Shown: positions 1-7,491 of the stretch, one piece after another | Layout of the letters: each line of letters begins with the position of its first letter | Numbering within the stretch: the first letter of the stretch is position 1 | Source: an uncultured Campylobacter sp. | GTDB taxonomy: Bacteria; Campylobacterota; Campylobacteria; Campylobacterales; Campylobacteraceae | DNA: 18,371 bases | Assembly (NCBI RefSeq): GCF_905373215.1 | Contig: NZ_CAJPRT010000027.1 | Location: forward strand, 1 to 18,371 | Direction of reading: 5' to 3' | The notes under the pieces: generated by a model | Database searches by the model: none | Seen by the model: only the letters and a program-made list of their open reading frames with translations | What the model was told of the DNA's origin: nothing | Program-made: the position numbers and the translations under genes

Positions 1-2
1 GT

Positions 3-50
3 GCGAAACAGAATTGTGATTATACAGAAGCGATGCTTAAAGGGGGCTGA
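3..50 (+). other. possible C-terminal tail of a gene entering from the left
   Basis: From base 3 an open frame reads AKQNCDYTEAMLKGG and stops with TGA at 48-50. It could be the end of a plus-strand gene that begins outside the window. Another frame is also open, to 54, so the assignment is weak. Bases 51-238 show no gene. They are AT-rich with AAATTT-type words and one small hairpin (TGTAG-CTT-CTACA, near 165-177). Confidence 0.2.
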
Positions 51-238
51 ATAATTGGTAGAAAAATGAGGAGTTCTTAAACAAAGAAAAATTCACAAAA
101 AGGGTAAAATTTTAAAGAAACGCCAAATGAAAAAGCGAGGAAATTTAAAAGTAATCAAACCCGGTGTAGCTTCTACATACAAAATTCTACTTTTAAAATT
201 CCCTCATATTTTAAAATTTCTACGAAATTTCTAAAATT

Positions 239-1111
239 CTAATACGCCATCAGCTTCGCGCCGAATGCACCGCGCACCAAACTCTCGCTTTTATTTGCTA
301 GCTTATCTATCATCTTCTCATACGCCGAGGGCTCCTGCCAGATCGGATCTGCTACGCCGCTAGCCTTTACGAGCGCGCTCTTAGCATCCTCCAAAGAGCC
401 CACCTCGTCGATGAGCCCGACGCCTTTGGCGCCGCTAGCTAAAAATACTCGCGCATTCGCCCACGTATCGCGCTTCCTAAGATCCAGCGAGCGCGCCTGC
501 GCCACCTCGCGCGTAAATAGCTCATAGCTCTCGTCCACCAGGGCTTGTAGGCTTGCGCGCTCCGCGTCGCTCCATTTTCGCATCATCGTGCCCGCTTCTT
601 TGAGCTCGCCCGCTTTGACGATCTGTTCGGCAAAGCCTAATTTAGCTGCCGCTTCGCTCACGTCTAAGCCTTGCATGATCACGCCAATGGAGCCGATGAA
701 GCTGCCCGGATTTGCATAAATTTTACTCGCCCACACGCCGCCTAGGTAGCTGCCGCTCGCCATCGTGCCCTTGGCATAGGCGACGACCGGCTTGCGCGAG
801 TTTAGAGACTTGACTGCCAGCGAAATTTCCACGCTCGGGCTTAGCGCGCCGCCGGGGCTATCGATCAGTAGAAGTACTCCTTTGATCGTCTCGTCGTTTT
901 TCAGAGTTTCGATCTTTTCTAAAATTTCGCTATCGTCCATTATCGCACCGCTTAGCGAAAGCTGAGCTAGATTCGCGCCCTTTTGTTGCGCGCTTTCGCC
1001 GCCTGCGAAAATCAAAAACAAAATAAGCAGAAAAATCAAGGATTTAAAGTATTTGTTGATAAAGCCGAGCACGGCGCCGATCGGCGCAAAGATGTTCTTT
1101 AGAAATTGCAT
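239..1111 (-). CDS. sppA: signal peptide peptidase SppA (short form, S49 family)
   Basis: Membrane-anchored serine protease that cleaves leftover signal peptides and membrane-protein fragments. The 290-residue protein has an N-terminal membrane segment at about residues 22-37 and then the ClpP-like S49 core. The oxyanion-loop region is IDSPGG (83-88). The nucleophile Ser119 lies in MASGSY, and the general base Lys171 lies in GELKEAG. The 52-residue Ser-Lys spacing matches single-domain SppA enzymes of the Bacillus type. The start at 1111 is chosen because AAGGA lies just upstream of that ATG; an open frame runs 26 codons further but has no such site and lies wholly inside mqnF. The gene overlaps the end of mqnF by 13 nt, so the two are probably cotranscribed. 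The same gene pair is found beside aroQ in C. jejuni. Nothing appears broken. Confidence 0.93.
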   Translation of the reverse strand: MQFLKNIFAPIGAVLGFINKYFKSLIFLLILFLIFAGGESAQQKGANLAQLSLSGAIMDDSEILEKIETLKNDETIKGVLLLIDSPGGALSPSVEISLAVKSLNSRKPVVAYAKGTMASGSYLGGVWASKIYANPGSFIGSIGVIMQGLDVSEAAAKLGFAEQIVKAGELKEAGTMMRKWSDAERASLQALVDESYELFTREVAQARSLDLRKRDTWANARVFLASGAKGVGLIDEVGSLEDAKSALVKASGVADPIWQEPSAYEKMIDKLANKSESLVRGAFGAKLMAY

Positions 1112-2316
1112 TTCATTCCTTCGATAAAAAGTGATTTTGCGTTTTTGCTCTGCAAAATGAGCTGTAGCGGCAGCTGGCTCTGCTTGCACTCAATGCCTTC
1201 AAAAACGGCGATGTCGGCGAGCTTGCCGGCTCTCAGCTCGCCCAAATTTAGCCCCAGTGCCGCAGCAGCGTTTCTCGTCGCGCCTAAAATTAGCGCTCGC
1301 GCCAGATCTACCAAACCCAACTCGTCGTGCATCATTAAATTTGCACGCAGCTCGTCTAAAAAGCTTAGGCTAAAATTCGAGCTAAGCCCGTCAGTAGCGA
1401 TGTTGTAATTAAGCCCGCTTGCGAGCAGCTTTTTAAAGCTTAGTCGCTTTTTGCTAAGCAGGCGGTTGGAGCGCGCGCAGTGCGTGATCGAGTGAAGCTT
1501 CGGATCAAAGATGCTAAAATCATCCACCCAAACGCAATGCGTAAAAAGCGTGCGAAGCCCGCTAAAATGCGCTACGAAGCTCTGCGGCGAGTAAAAAGGC
1601 GCGGGCGTTGGATTAAATTTAGCAAGCCAGGCTTTAAATTTGCCGCGACCGGTGCGCAGCCACTGCCGCTCATACGCGCTCTCCATAAAATGCGTGCTTA
1701 TAGCAAGCCCGTTTTCGCGGGCAAGCTTCGTCGCAAACTCCGTAATCTGCGGGTGCGCCGAATACGGCGAGTGCACCGACACGGCGGGGATAAAAAGCGA
1801 GCTTGCGAGCGCCTTTGCGCGCTCAAATCGCTCTTTAAATTTAGAAATATTCTCCGCCGCAGCGTCCTTACTCGCGCCTAAAATCTCATTAAAAAACACG
1901 GTTCTAATGCCGCTTTGCGCGCAAGCTTCAGCCTCGCCGCCGAAACTTGAAATTTCGCCGATCGTACCTATGCCGCTTCGCATCATCGCGGCGATCTGCT
2001 CCAAGGTCAATCGTCCGCGCGCCGCAGCGTCAAGCTGCTGCCTTGAGGCGATGACGCTGCCTAGCCAATCCAAAAAATCGCCGTAACGCAGCGAGCCTTT
2101 GTTTGCGCTAAATTCCAAATGCACGTGCGGATTTATAAACGCAGGCATCGCTATGTCGCCGCTAAAGTCCAAAATTTCGGCTTGCGGATATTTGCGCGCC
2201 GCACTAGCAAAGGCGCAGACCTCGATTATCTTTTTATCAAAGACGATCGCGCCCTCTTTTAAAATTTTAAAATTCTCATCGCAGACAAGAACCCACTTCA
2301 CCCTTAAAATCCTCAT
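1099..2316 (-). CDS. mqnF: aminofutalosine deaminase-type amidohydrolase
   Basis: A cytoplasmic metal-dependent hydrolase of the amidohydrolase superfamily (COG0402), 405 residues. The metal-site pattern is complete: HVH at residues 64-66 in FINPHVHLEF, STH at 207-209, FTH at 258-260 and TDG at 308-310. Epsilonproteobacterial members of this clade (for example Nis0429 of Nitratiruptor) deaminate 6-amino-6-deoxyfutalosine in the futalosine route to menaquinone. I assign this role by family and neighbourhood: the C. jejuni homologue also lies between sppA and aroQ. The start has AAGGA five bases upstream (AAGGAAAACGATG on the minus strand). An extended -10 box lies 27 nt upstream of the start. 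The gene is divergent from aroQ and overlaps sppA. A general guanine/S-adenosylhomocysteine deaminase cannot be excluded from sequence alone. Confidence 0.85.
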   Translation of the reverse strand: MRILRVKWVLVCDENFKILKEGAIVFDKKIIEVCAFASAARKYPQAEILDFSGDIAMPAFINPHVHLEFSANKGSLRYGDFLDWLGSVIASRQQLDAAARGRLTLEQIAAMMRSGIGTIGEISSFGGEAEACAQSGIRTVFFNEILGASKDAAAENISKFKERFERAKALASSLFIPAVSVHSPYSAHPQITEFATKLARENGLAISTHFMESAYERQWLRTGRGKFKAWLAKFNPTPAPFYSPQSFVAHFSGLRTLFTHCVWVDDFSIFDPKLHSITHCARSNRLLSKKRLSFKKLLASGLNYNIATDGLSSNFSLSFLDELRANLMMHDELGLVDLARALILGATRNAAAALGLNLGELRAGKLADIAVFEGIECKQSQLPLQLILQSKNAKSLFIEGMKCNF

Positions 2317-2343
2317 CGTTTTCCTTATCTAAAACAGCGCGTG

Positions 2344-2358
2344 ATTTTAGCATAAAAT
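2344..2358 (-). promoter_or_regulatory. extended -10 / palindrome upstream of mqnF
   Basis: Read on the minus strand this is ATTTTATGCTAAAAT: a TGC-TAAAAT extended -10 ending 27 nt before the mqnF start. It is also a perfect inverted repeat (ATTTTA, 3-nt spacer, TAAAAT). Nearly the same 15 bases precede luxS. Confidence 0.5.
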
Positions 2359-2450
2359 TCTCCTCCGCGCTAAATTTAGAGATAAAATTTTATCGCTTGG
2401 GCTTGAGCGGGCAAATTTAGCGCCATAGTAAAAAATAAGCTCGCTTTGGT

Positions 2451-2456
2451 TATAAT
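2451..2456 (+). promoter_or_regulatory. -10 box for the aroQ operon
   Basis: A perfect TATAAT lies 32 nt upstream of the aroQ start. There is no clear -35 box, as is usual for Campylobacter sigma-70 promoters. It probably drives aroQ, the M24 peptidase gene, folK and the FlhG-like gene. Confidence 0.6.
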
Positions 2457-2488
2457 TTTCGCTTAAATTTCAAAACAAGGACGCAAAA

Positions 2489-2956
2489 ATGAAAATTATG
2501 GTGATTCAAGGACCGAATATCAATATGCTCGGTATGCGCGAGCCCGCTATTTACGGGGTTATGAAGATGGAGGATATCCATAAGCAGATGAAGGCGGTCG
2601 CCGATCAGAGCGGCAACGAGATCGAGTTTTTTCAAAGCAATTTCGAAGGCGAGATCGTCGACAAGATCCAAGAGTGCTTCGGCACCTGCGACGGCATCAT
2701 CATCAATCCCGCCGCCTACACGCACACTTCGCTTGCTATCCGCGATGCGCTCGCCGCAGTCAGCCTACCTGTGATCGAGGTGCATATCTCAAACATCGCT
2801 CGCAGAGAGGAGCTTAGACAAAAAAGTCTAATAGCGCCCGTAACAGCGGGTCAGATCATCGGATTCGGTCCCGTGGGATACCATCTGGCGATGATCGGGA
2901 TGATTCAAATTTTTGAGCAGATCAAGGCCGCCAGAGCCGAGCAGAAATCCGAGTAG
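2489..2956 (+). CDS. aroQ: 3-dehydroquinate dehydratase, type II
   Basis: Catalyses dehydration of 3-dehydroquinate to 3-dehydroshikimate, the third step of the shikimate pathway, in the cytoplasm. The 155-residue length is normal for the dodecameric type II enzyme. The catalytic set is present: Tyr22 in EPAIYG, Asn73 in INPAAYTHT, His79, and His99 in EVHISN followed by ArgArg at 105-106. The ribosome site AAGGA lies nine bases before the ATG. It is the first gene of a tight plus-strand run, and the next gene begins 13 nt after its stop. This position next to a divergent mqnF-sppA pair is the conserved Campylobacter arrangement. Confidence 0.96.
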   Translation: MKIMVIQGPNINMLGMREPAIYGVMKMEDIHKQMKAVADQSGNEIEFFQSNFEGEIVDKIQECFGTCDGIIINPAAYTHTSLAIRDALAAVSLPVIEVHISNIARREELRQKSLIAPVTAGQIIGFGPVGYHLAMIGMIQIFEQIKAARAEQKSE

Positions 2957-2969
2957 GGTCGGGTTAAAT

Positions 2970-3995
2970 TTGAAAAATTTTATCCTAAAGGACGAAAATG
3001 CCGTTTACCACGAGTGCGGATACAGCTGCGACAACGCGATATTTTTGAGCCTCGCGGGGCGCAAATTTTTCCTCACCGATGCGCGTTACAGCATCGAGGC
3101 GCGCGAACTTTGCAAAGATACCGAAGTTATCGAGGTCGAGCGAAATTTGATAAAAGATGCGCGGCTGTTTTTGCGAAAGGCGGGCGTAAAGGAGCTTGGC
3201 TACAACCCGTACGATTTTAGCGCGGGCGAGTGGGGGGCGCTAAGCAAAGGGCTTGGGATAAGATTTAAGGCGCGGGCGAATTTTTCGCAAATTTCGCGCA
3301 TAATAAAATCAGAGGATGAGATAAAAATTTTAAAGCAAGCGGCGCAGTTAGGTGCGGAAAGATTTGACGAATTTGCCGCGTTCGTGCGCGCTAACGGCGA
3401 AGGCATGAGCGAAGAGGAGCTGTTTTTTAACGCCGAGCTCATCTTTAAGAAAAATGGCGAGCTCTCGCTTAGCTTTTCGCCTATCGTAGCGATCAACGAA
3501 AACGCCGCAAAGGCGCACGCATTGCCCGGTAAAAAACGTTTGCGACAGGGCGATTTACTCCTGCTTGACGCGGGGATTAAATTTAACCGTTACTGCTCCG
3601 ATAGGACGCGCACGGCGTACTTTGACGAAAATTTTAACTTCGGCAAGGAGCAAAATTTTAAAAACGCCAAACGGCAAGAAATTTACGAGATCGTAAAAGA
3701 GGCGCAAGCTCTGGCGATCGCAGCGGTCGCGCCCGGTAAAAAGGCGCGCGAGATCGACGCGGCGGCGAGGGATTTTATCGCCGCTCAGGGTCTTGGCGAA
3801 GCGTTTTTTCACAGCACCGGACACGGCGTCGGAGTCGATATCCATGAGCTTCCGTTCATCTCAAAGCGCGGAGATACCGTGCTAAAAGAGGGGATGGTCT
3901 TTAGCGTGGAGCCCGGGATTTACTTGCCCGGCGAGTTTGGCGTGCGCATCGAGGACGTCGTGGTCGTGCGCGAAAACGGGGCTGAAATTTTATGA
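2970..3995 (+). CDS. M24 family Xaa-Pro aminopeptidase
   Basis: A cytoplasmic metallo-aminopeptidase of the aminopeptidase P/prolidase type, which removes residues next to proline. The 341-residue protein has a creatinase-like N-terminal domain (to about residue 120) and a pita-bread catalytic domain. All five metal ligands are visible: Asp200 (LLLDAG), Asp211 (CSDRTRT), His285 (HSTGHGVG), Glu314 (SVEPG) and Glu328 (RIEDVV). I chose the TTG at 2970 because the protein then begins MKNFILKDENA, as in related proteins. A G-rich AGGGTCGGG lies just upstream, and the frame further upstream only reads back into aroQ. No ATG fits. The stop overlaps the folK start by 4 nt (ATGA), which suggests translational coupling. 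PepP and PepQ specificity cannot be separated by eye. Confidence 0.88.
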   Translation: MKNFILKDENAVYHECGYSCDNAIFLSLAGRKFFLTDARYSIEARELCKDTEVIEVERNLIKDARLFLRKAGVKELGYNPYDFSAGEWGALSKGLGIRFKARANFSQISRIIKSEDEIKILKQAAQLGAERFDEFAAFVRANGEGMSEEELFFNAELIFKKNGELSLSFSPIVAINENAAKAHALPGKKRLRQGDLLLLDAGIKFNRYCSDRTRTAYFDENFNFGKEQNFKNAKRQEIYEIVKEAQALAIAAVAPGKKAREIDAAARDFIAAQGLGEAFFHSTGHGVGVDIHELPFISKRGDTVLKEGMVFSVEPGIYLPGEFGVRIEDVVVVRENGAEIL

Positions 3996-4543
3996 GAGTA
4001 GCCCAGGTGAACGTGCGACTTAAGAAAAACGGATTTTACGAGTGCGCGGACGCGTTGTGCGTCGCAAAAAGTGCTGTTTTCCCGATGAGGCGTCGCGAGC
4101 GCAAAAATTTTAAAAATTTATACCTGCTCGGGCTCGGCGGAAATTTAGGAGATGTCAGGCGGCGCTTCGAGCGATTTTATTGTGTTTTGCAAAGCGATAC
4201 GCGCTTTTTCGTAGCGCAAAATTCTCCGATCTTAAAAAACAGGCCGTTTGGCTTTTTAGATCAGCCCGATTTTTTAAACGCCGTAATGCTCGTGCAAAGC
4301 TCTCTGCCACCGCTTACATTGCTTAAAATCATGCAGCGCGCAGAGCTACGATTTGGACGCAAAAGAAGCTTCAAAAACGCGCCGCGCACGCTGGACGTGG
4401 ATATTTTATATGCAAGCGCGAAGGTGCGTGCCTGCGAGCGGCTGATGCTGCCGCATCCGGGTGTTTGCGAGCGCATAAGCGTGATTTTGCCACTTGGAGA
4501 GATGAAATTTAAAAGAGGACTGATATGCAAACTAAAATCGTAA
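3992..4543 (+). CDS. folK: 2-amino-4-hydroxy-6-hydroxymethyldihydropteridine pyrophosphokinase
   Basis: Transfers pyrophosphate from ATP to 6-hydroxymethyl-7,8-dihydropterin in folate synthesis, in the cytoplasm. The HPPK fold begins near residue 43 with LLGLGGNLGD. The ATP/Mg site follows: FGRKRSFKNAPRTLDVDIL, with metal Asp135 and Asp137. The C-terminal motif is LPHPGVCERISVILPL. About 42 extra residues precede the core; C. jejuni FolK has a comparable extension. The ATG overlaps the upstream stop by 4 nt, and the 3' end overlaps the next gene by 19 nt. In flagellated Campylobacter the gene after folK is flhF; here it is an FlhG-like gene instead. Confidence 0.93.
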   Translation: MRVAQVNVRLKKNGFYECADALCVAKSAVFPMRRRERKNFKNLYLLGLGGNLGDVRRRFERFYCVLQSDTRFFVAQNSPILKNRPFGFLDQPDFLNAVMLVQSSLPPLTLLKIMQRAELRFGRKRSFKNAPRTLDVDILYASAKVRACERLMLPHPGVCERISVILPLGEMKFKRGLICKLKS

Positions 4544-5742
4544 ATTTTTTAAGCGCCAAGGGCGGGGTTGGCAAAAGCGTGATTGCAGCAAATTTCGCCG
4601 AAATTCTAAGCGAGCAGGGCTACCGCACGGCGATCATAGAAGCGCCAAATTTAAACAATCAAGAGATCATTTTAAACGCTTTGCAAAGAAAGAGGATTTC
4701 GCTACCAAGCGCCGTCGCGGTAAAAATTTCTCAAAATTTAACTCTCGTTTCGCCCGCACTTACTTCACAAAATCCCGTGTCCTCGCAAAATTCTGTAAAT
4801 AGCGCGAATTCTATGGCGCAAAATTCCATCAAAAACGCAGGCTCTAGCGCGGACGATTACGTCATGCAAAATTCTATAGGTAGCGCGCAAGGCTCGCAAG
4901 ACGACGAAAGTGGCGGCTCGCACAATTACGCGCAAAAACTCACGAGCTTTGATGGCAAAAACAACTCAGAAAATTCCGCCGCTTCAAATTCAATGGCAAA
5001 CGCTGCAAAAAATTCTACGAATTGTGCAGCCAAAAAGCCGCAGAATTGCGAAGATGGATGGAATTTTACAGAATCAGAAAGCCTAGAGAATTTTAAAAGC
5101 AATGATTTCACCAAGCAAAATTCAATCCCTGACGAGAATTCTCAAAATTCCGCGAGTAAAGATGAAATGAAAAATTCCGCCCGCTCATCAAATCCCGAAA
5201 AAGCCGGAAATTTCGCAAACGCAAAAGCTCACGAAAGCCCTGCTCGTTTCGCAAGCGAGCTGAAAGAGGCGGGAATCTTCGATTTTATTTTGATCGATGC
5301 GGGGCTTGAGTATCTTGGAGATTTTTTGAGCATCGGCGACGAAAATATCGTGCTGTGCGCGAACGAACCCTGCTCGATCAGCAACACCTACGCGCTTTTA
5401 AAGACGCTTGGGGCGAGCAAAAAAGAGGTTTTGTTTTTGCTAAATTTCACCGCGAGCGAGGATGATGCCGTGATGATTTACGACAATCTAAAGTCGGTTG
5501 CGCACCGCAATATAAGCGAGCTGGGCTTTAAACTGCTAGGCTTTGTGCCGTTTTGCAAACAAGTAGTCGTCTGCTCACAAAATCGCGCGCTTTTTAACTC
5601 GCACTATCCGTTTTCGCCCGCTACCATCGCGCTTAGACAGAGCGTCTCGCGATTTTTGAGCAAGCAGGGCTGCGAGCCGATCGATATGAGCGCTTACCGC
5701 GGCGTCGGCGGATTTTTACGAAAACTTAGCAACCTAGTATGA
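4525..5742 (+). CDS. degenerate FlhG-like ParA/MinD-type ATPase with Asn-Ser-rich insert
   Basis: A 405-residue protein of the SIMIBI ATPase class. Residues 8-18 (FLSAKGGVGKS) form a deviant Walker A with both Lys12 and Lys17. FILIDAG at 254-260 matches Walker B. The C-terminal half (about 260-400) follows FlhG in order: NIVLCANEPCSISNTYALLK, a strand ending in LLNF, and IYDNLKSVAHRNI. FlhG is the MinD-like partner of FlhF in setting flagellar number and place. Three features are odd. The switch I DAD Asp pair is replaced by EAPN (39-42). The N-terminal DQAxxLR motif that stimulates FlhF is absent. A low-complexity insert of about 158 residues (79-236), rich in Asn, Ser, Gln and Lys, separates Walker A from Walker B. 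The start has GAGG six bases upstream, inside folK. Homology is fairly sure; retained function is doubtful. It could instead be an orphan ParA protein. Confidence 0.75.
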   Translation: MQTKIVNFLSAKGGVGKSVIAANFAEILSEQGYRTAIIEAPNLNNQEIILNALQRKRISLPSAVAVKISQNLTLVSPALTSQNPVSSQNSVNSANSMAQNSIKNAGSSADDYVMQNSIGSAQGSQDDESGGSHNYAQKLTSFDGKNNSENSAASNSMANAAKNSTNCAAKKPQNCEDGWNFTESESLENFKSNDFTKQNSIPDENSQNSASKDEMKNSARSSNPEKAGNFANAKAHESPARFASELKEAGIFDFILIDAGLEYLGDFLSIGDENIVLCANEPCSISNTYALLKTLGASKKEVLFLLNFTASEDDAVMIYDNLKSVAHRNISELGFKLLGFVPFCKQVVVCSQNRALFNSHYPFSPATIALRQSVSRFLSKQGCEPIDMSAYRGVGGFLRKLSNLV

Positions 5743-5804
5743 TTTACGATGAGATTTTAAATAACGTAAATTCTGCCTTTTTAAACGGAATTTTAAAAAT
5801 TTAA
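5739..5804 (+). pseudogene. 21-codon ORF coupled to the FlhG-like gene; possible operon relic
   Basis: An ATG overlaps the preceding TGA stop by 4 nt (ATGA), the usual coupling arrangement in this operon. It opens a reading frame that begins MIYDEILNNVNSAF and ends at TAA after 21 codons. In flagellated relatives flagellar genes such as fliA, fliM and fliY follow flhG. This short frame could be the 5' stump of a gene lost by deletion, or simply chance. I do not recognise the peptide. Confidence 0.3.
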
Positions 5805-5857
5805 TGCTATTCTTAAAGCTAAAATTTTAAATAATATACATAAAAGATAGATTAATC

Positions 5858-6463
5858 ATGCAGTTAAAAGAAATTTTAAAAGACATCAAAATCGCCCGCG
5901 ACAATCTCAAAAATGTGGGCAAAAGCGCCACGATCTTTGGCTCGGCACGCTTTAGCGAGGACAATCGCTACGTAAAAGACGCGCAAAAGCTCTGCGCGGC
6001 GCTTGCGGATATGGGATACGCGATCATCACGGGCGGCGGCGGCGGGATCATGCTGGGCGCGAACAAGGGCGCCTTCTCGCGCGCGAAAACGCACAGCGTG
6101 GGCTTCAACATCATGCTGCCGTTTGAGCAAAAAAGCAACGGCTTTTTGACGCAGGGCGCGAAATTTTCGGCATTTGCGCCACGCAAAGGCGCTCTCATCG
6201 AAAACAGCGAAATTTTCGTCATCTTTCCTGGCGGCTTTGGGACACTGGATGAGTTTTTTGAAATTTTAGTGCTGGTGCAGACGGGCTTTAAGCGCGCACA
6301 GATCTATCTTTACGACGAGGAATTCTACGCGCCTTTGATGGAGTTTTTCCGCACTTCACTGCTAAAATCTGGTGCGATAAACGAAAGCGATCTGCAAAAT
6401 TTTAAGCTCTGCGACAGCGTGGATGAAATTTTAACGGACGTGCGAACGGGAGAGAACGAATGA
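5858..6463 (+). CDS. LOG family protein (nucleotide phosphoribohydrolase-like, TIGR00730 type)
   Basis: A cytoplasmic Rossmann-fold protein of 201 residues. Members of this family hydrolyse cytokinin-type or purine nucleoside monophosphates to base and ribose 5-phosphate; the bacterial substrate is often unknown. The protein shows ATIFGSARF at the N-terminus, the glycine run ITGGGGGIM, and the signature PGGFGTLDE at 124-132 with the catalytic Glu132. It lacks the lysine decarboxylase domain despite the old family name. The ribosome site is weak (AAGATAGA). AT-rich DNA upstream contains possible -10 sequence (TAATAT/TATACAT), but none stands out. Its stop overlaps the mnmA start by 4 nt, so the two are likely one transcript. 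Confidence 0.85.
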   Translation: MQLKEILKDIKIARDNLKNVGKSATIFGSARFSEDNRYVKDAQKLCAALADMGYAIITGGGGGIMLGANKGAFSRAKTHSVGFNIMLPFEQKSNGFLTQGAKFSAFAPRKGALIENSEIFVIFPGGFGTLDEFFEILVLVQTGFKRAQIYLYDEEFYAPLMEFFRTSLLKSGAINESDLQNFKLCDSVDEILTDVRTGENE

Positions 6464-7491
6464 AAATTTTAGTCGCGATGAGCGGCGGCGTGGACAGCTC
6501 GATGTGCGCGAAGCTGCTGCAGGACGCGGGGCACGAGGTGCAGGGCTGCTATATGAAGCTACACGCAAAGCCGGGCTATCACGAAGCAAACATCGCTAAA
6601 GTTTGCAAAGTAGGCGAGTTTTTGGGTATAAAAATCCACATTTTGGATCTGCAGGATGATTTTAATCGCGATGTTTACGAGCCCTTCGTGCAGGCTTATA
6701 TCGGCGGTCTTACGCCAAATCCGTGCGCGCTGTGTAACCGCCGTATAAAGCTAGGCAAGCTTTTGGAATTCGCGCGTGAGCAGGGCTTTGAGCGTCTTGC
6801 TACGGGGCATTACGTCCGCATCGAGGATGGGCTTTTAAAAGCCGCGACCGATCTTAGCAAAGATCAGAGCTATTTTTTAGCAAACATCGATCCCACCGCG
6901 CTTGAGTTTATGCTCTTTCCGCTTGGGGGGATGTATAAAAAGGACGTCAAAGAGGCTGCGCGCGCCTATACGGAGCTTTCGCAGATCGCTTCTGCGAGCG
7001 AAAGCAGCGAGATCTGCTTTGTGGACACCACCTACATCGACGTTTTAAACCGTCATACGGGCACCAAAATGCCCGGCATCGTGCGCGACCGCGCGGGCAA
7101 CGCCATCGGCACTCACGAGGGCTATATGCATTACACGATCGGCAAGCGCCGCGGTTTTACGGTGCACGGCGCGCATGAGCCGCACTTCGTGCTAAGCATC
7201 GACCCGCACAAAAACGAGATCGTCGTGGGCGGTAAGGAGGAGTTGGCGACCTACGAGTTCGACACCGAAAATTTTAACGCCTTTTTAAGCAGGGATGAAA
7301 TTTTAAATATGGCGGGTCTCGGCGTTAAGATCCGCTACCGCAGCGCCAAACTCCCCGTTAAAATTGCGCCTCGCGAAGACGGCGGCGTGCATGCCGTGCT
7401 GTCCGCGCCCGCAGCAGGCATCGCTCCTGCACAGCTCGCGGTTTTTTACGACGAGCGCGATCGCGTAGTAGCAAGCGGATTTATAAAATAG
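6460..7491 (+). CDS. mnmA: tRNA-specific 2-thiouridylase
   Basis: Adenylates and then thiolates U34 of Lys, Glu and Gln tRNAs, with sulfur delivered by a relay. The 343-residue protein has the PP-loop SGGVDSS at 8-14. The first catalytic cysteine is Cys89 in TPNPCALC, which also carries the second Cys of the pair. The persulfide cysteine is Cys186 in SSEICFVD. The tRNA-binding region TIGKRRGF follows, and then the C-terminal beta-barrel. Length is slightly below the usual 350-370. Translation is probably coupled to the LOG gene through the ATGA overlap. In C. jejuni mnmA also lies near the flagellar genes that are missing here. Confidence 0.95.
   Translation: MKILVAMSGGVDSSMCAKLLQDAGHEVQGCYMKLHAKPGYHEANIAKVCKVGEFLGIKIHILDLQDDFNRDVYEPFVQAYIGGLTPNPCALCNRRIKLGKLLEFAREQGFERLATGHYVRIEDGLLKAATDLSKDQSYFLANIDPTALEFMLFPLGGMYKKDVKEAARAYTELSQIASASESSEICFVDTTYIDVLNRHTGTKMPGIVRDRAGNAIGTHEGYMHYTIGKRRGFTVHGAHEPHFVLSIDPHKNEIVVGGKEELATYEFDTENFNAFLSRDEILNMAGLGVKIRYRSAKLPVKIAPREDGGVHAVLSAPAAGIAPAQLAVFYDERDRVVASGFIK

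Noticed and set aside
1106..2332. Several plus-strand frames of 77-148 codons
   Set aside because: They lie opposite mqnF, which has full amidohydrolase motifs, and have no ribosome sites or family features.
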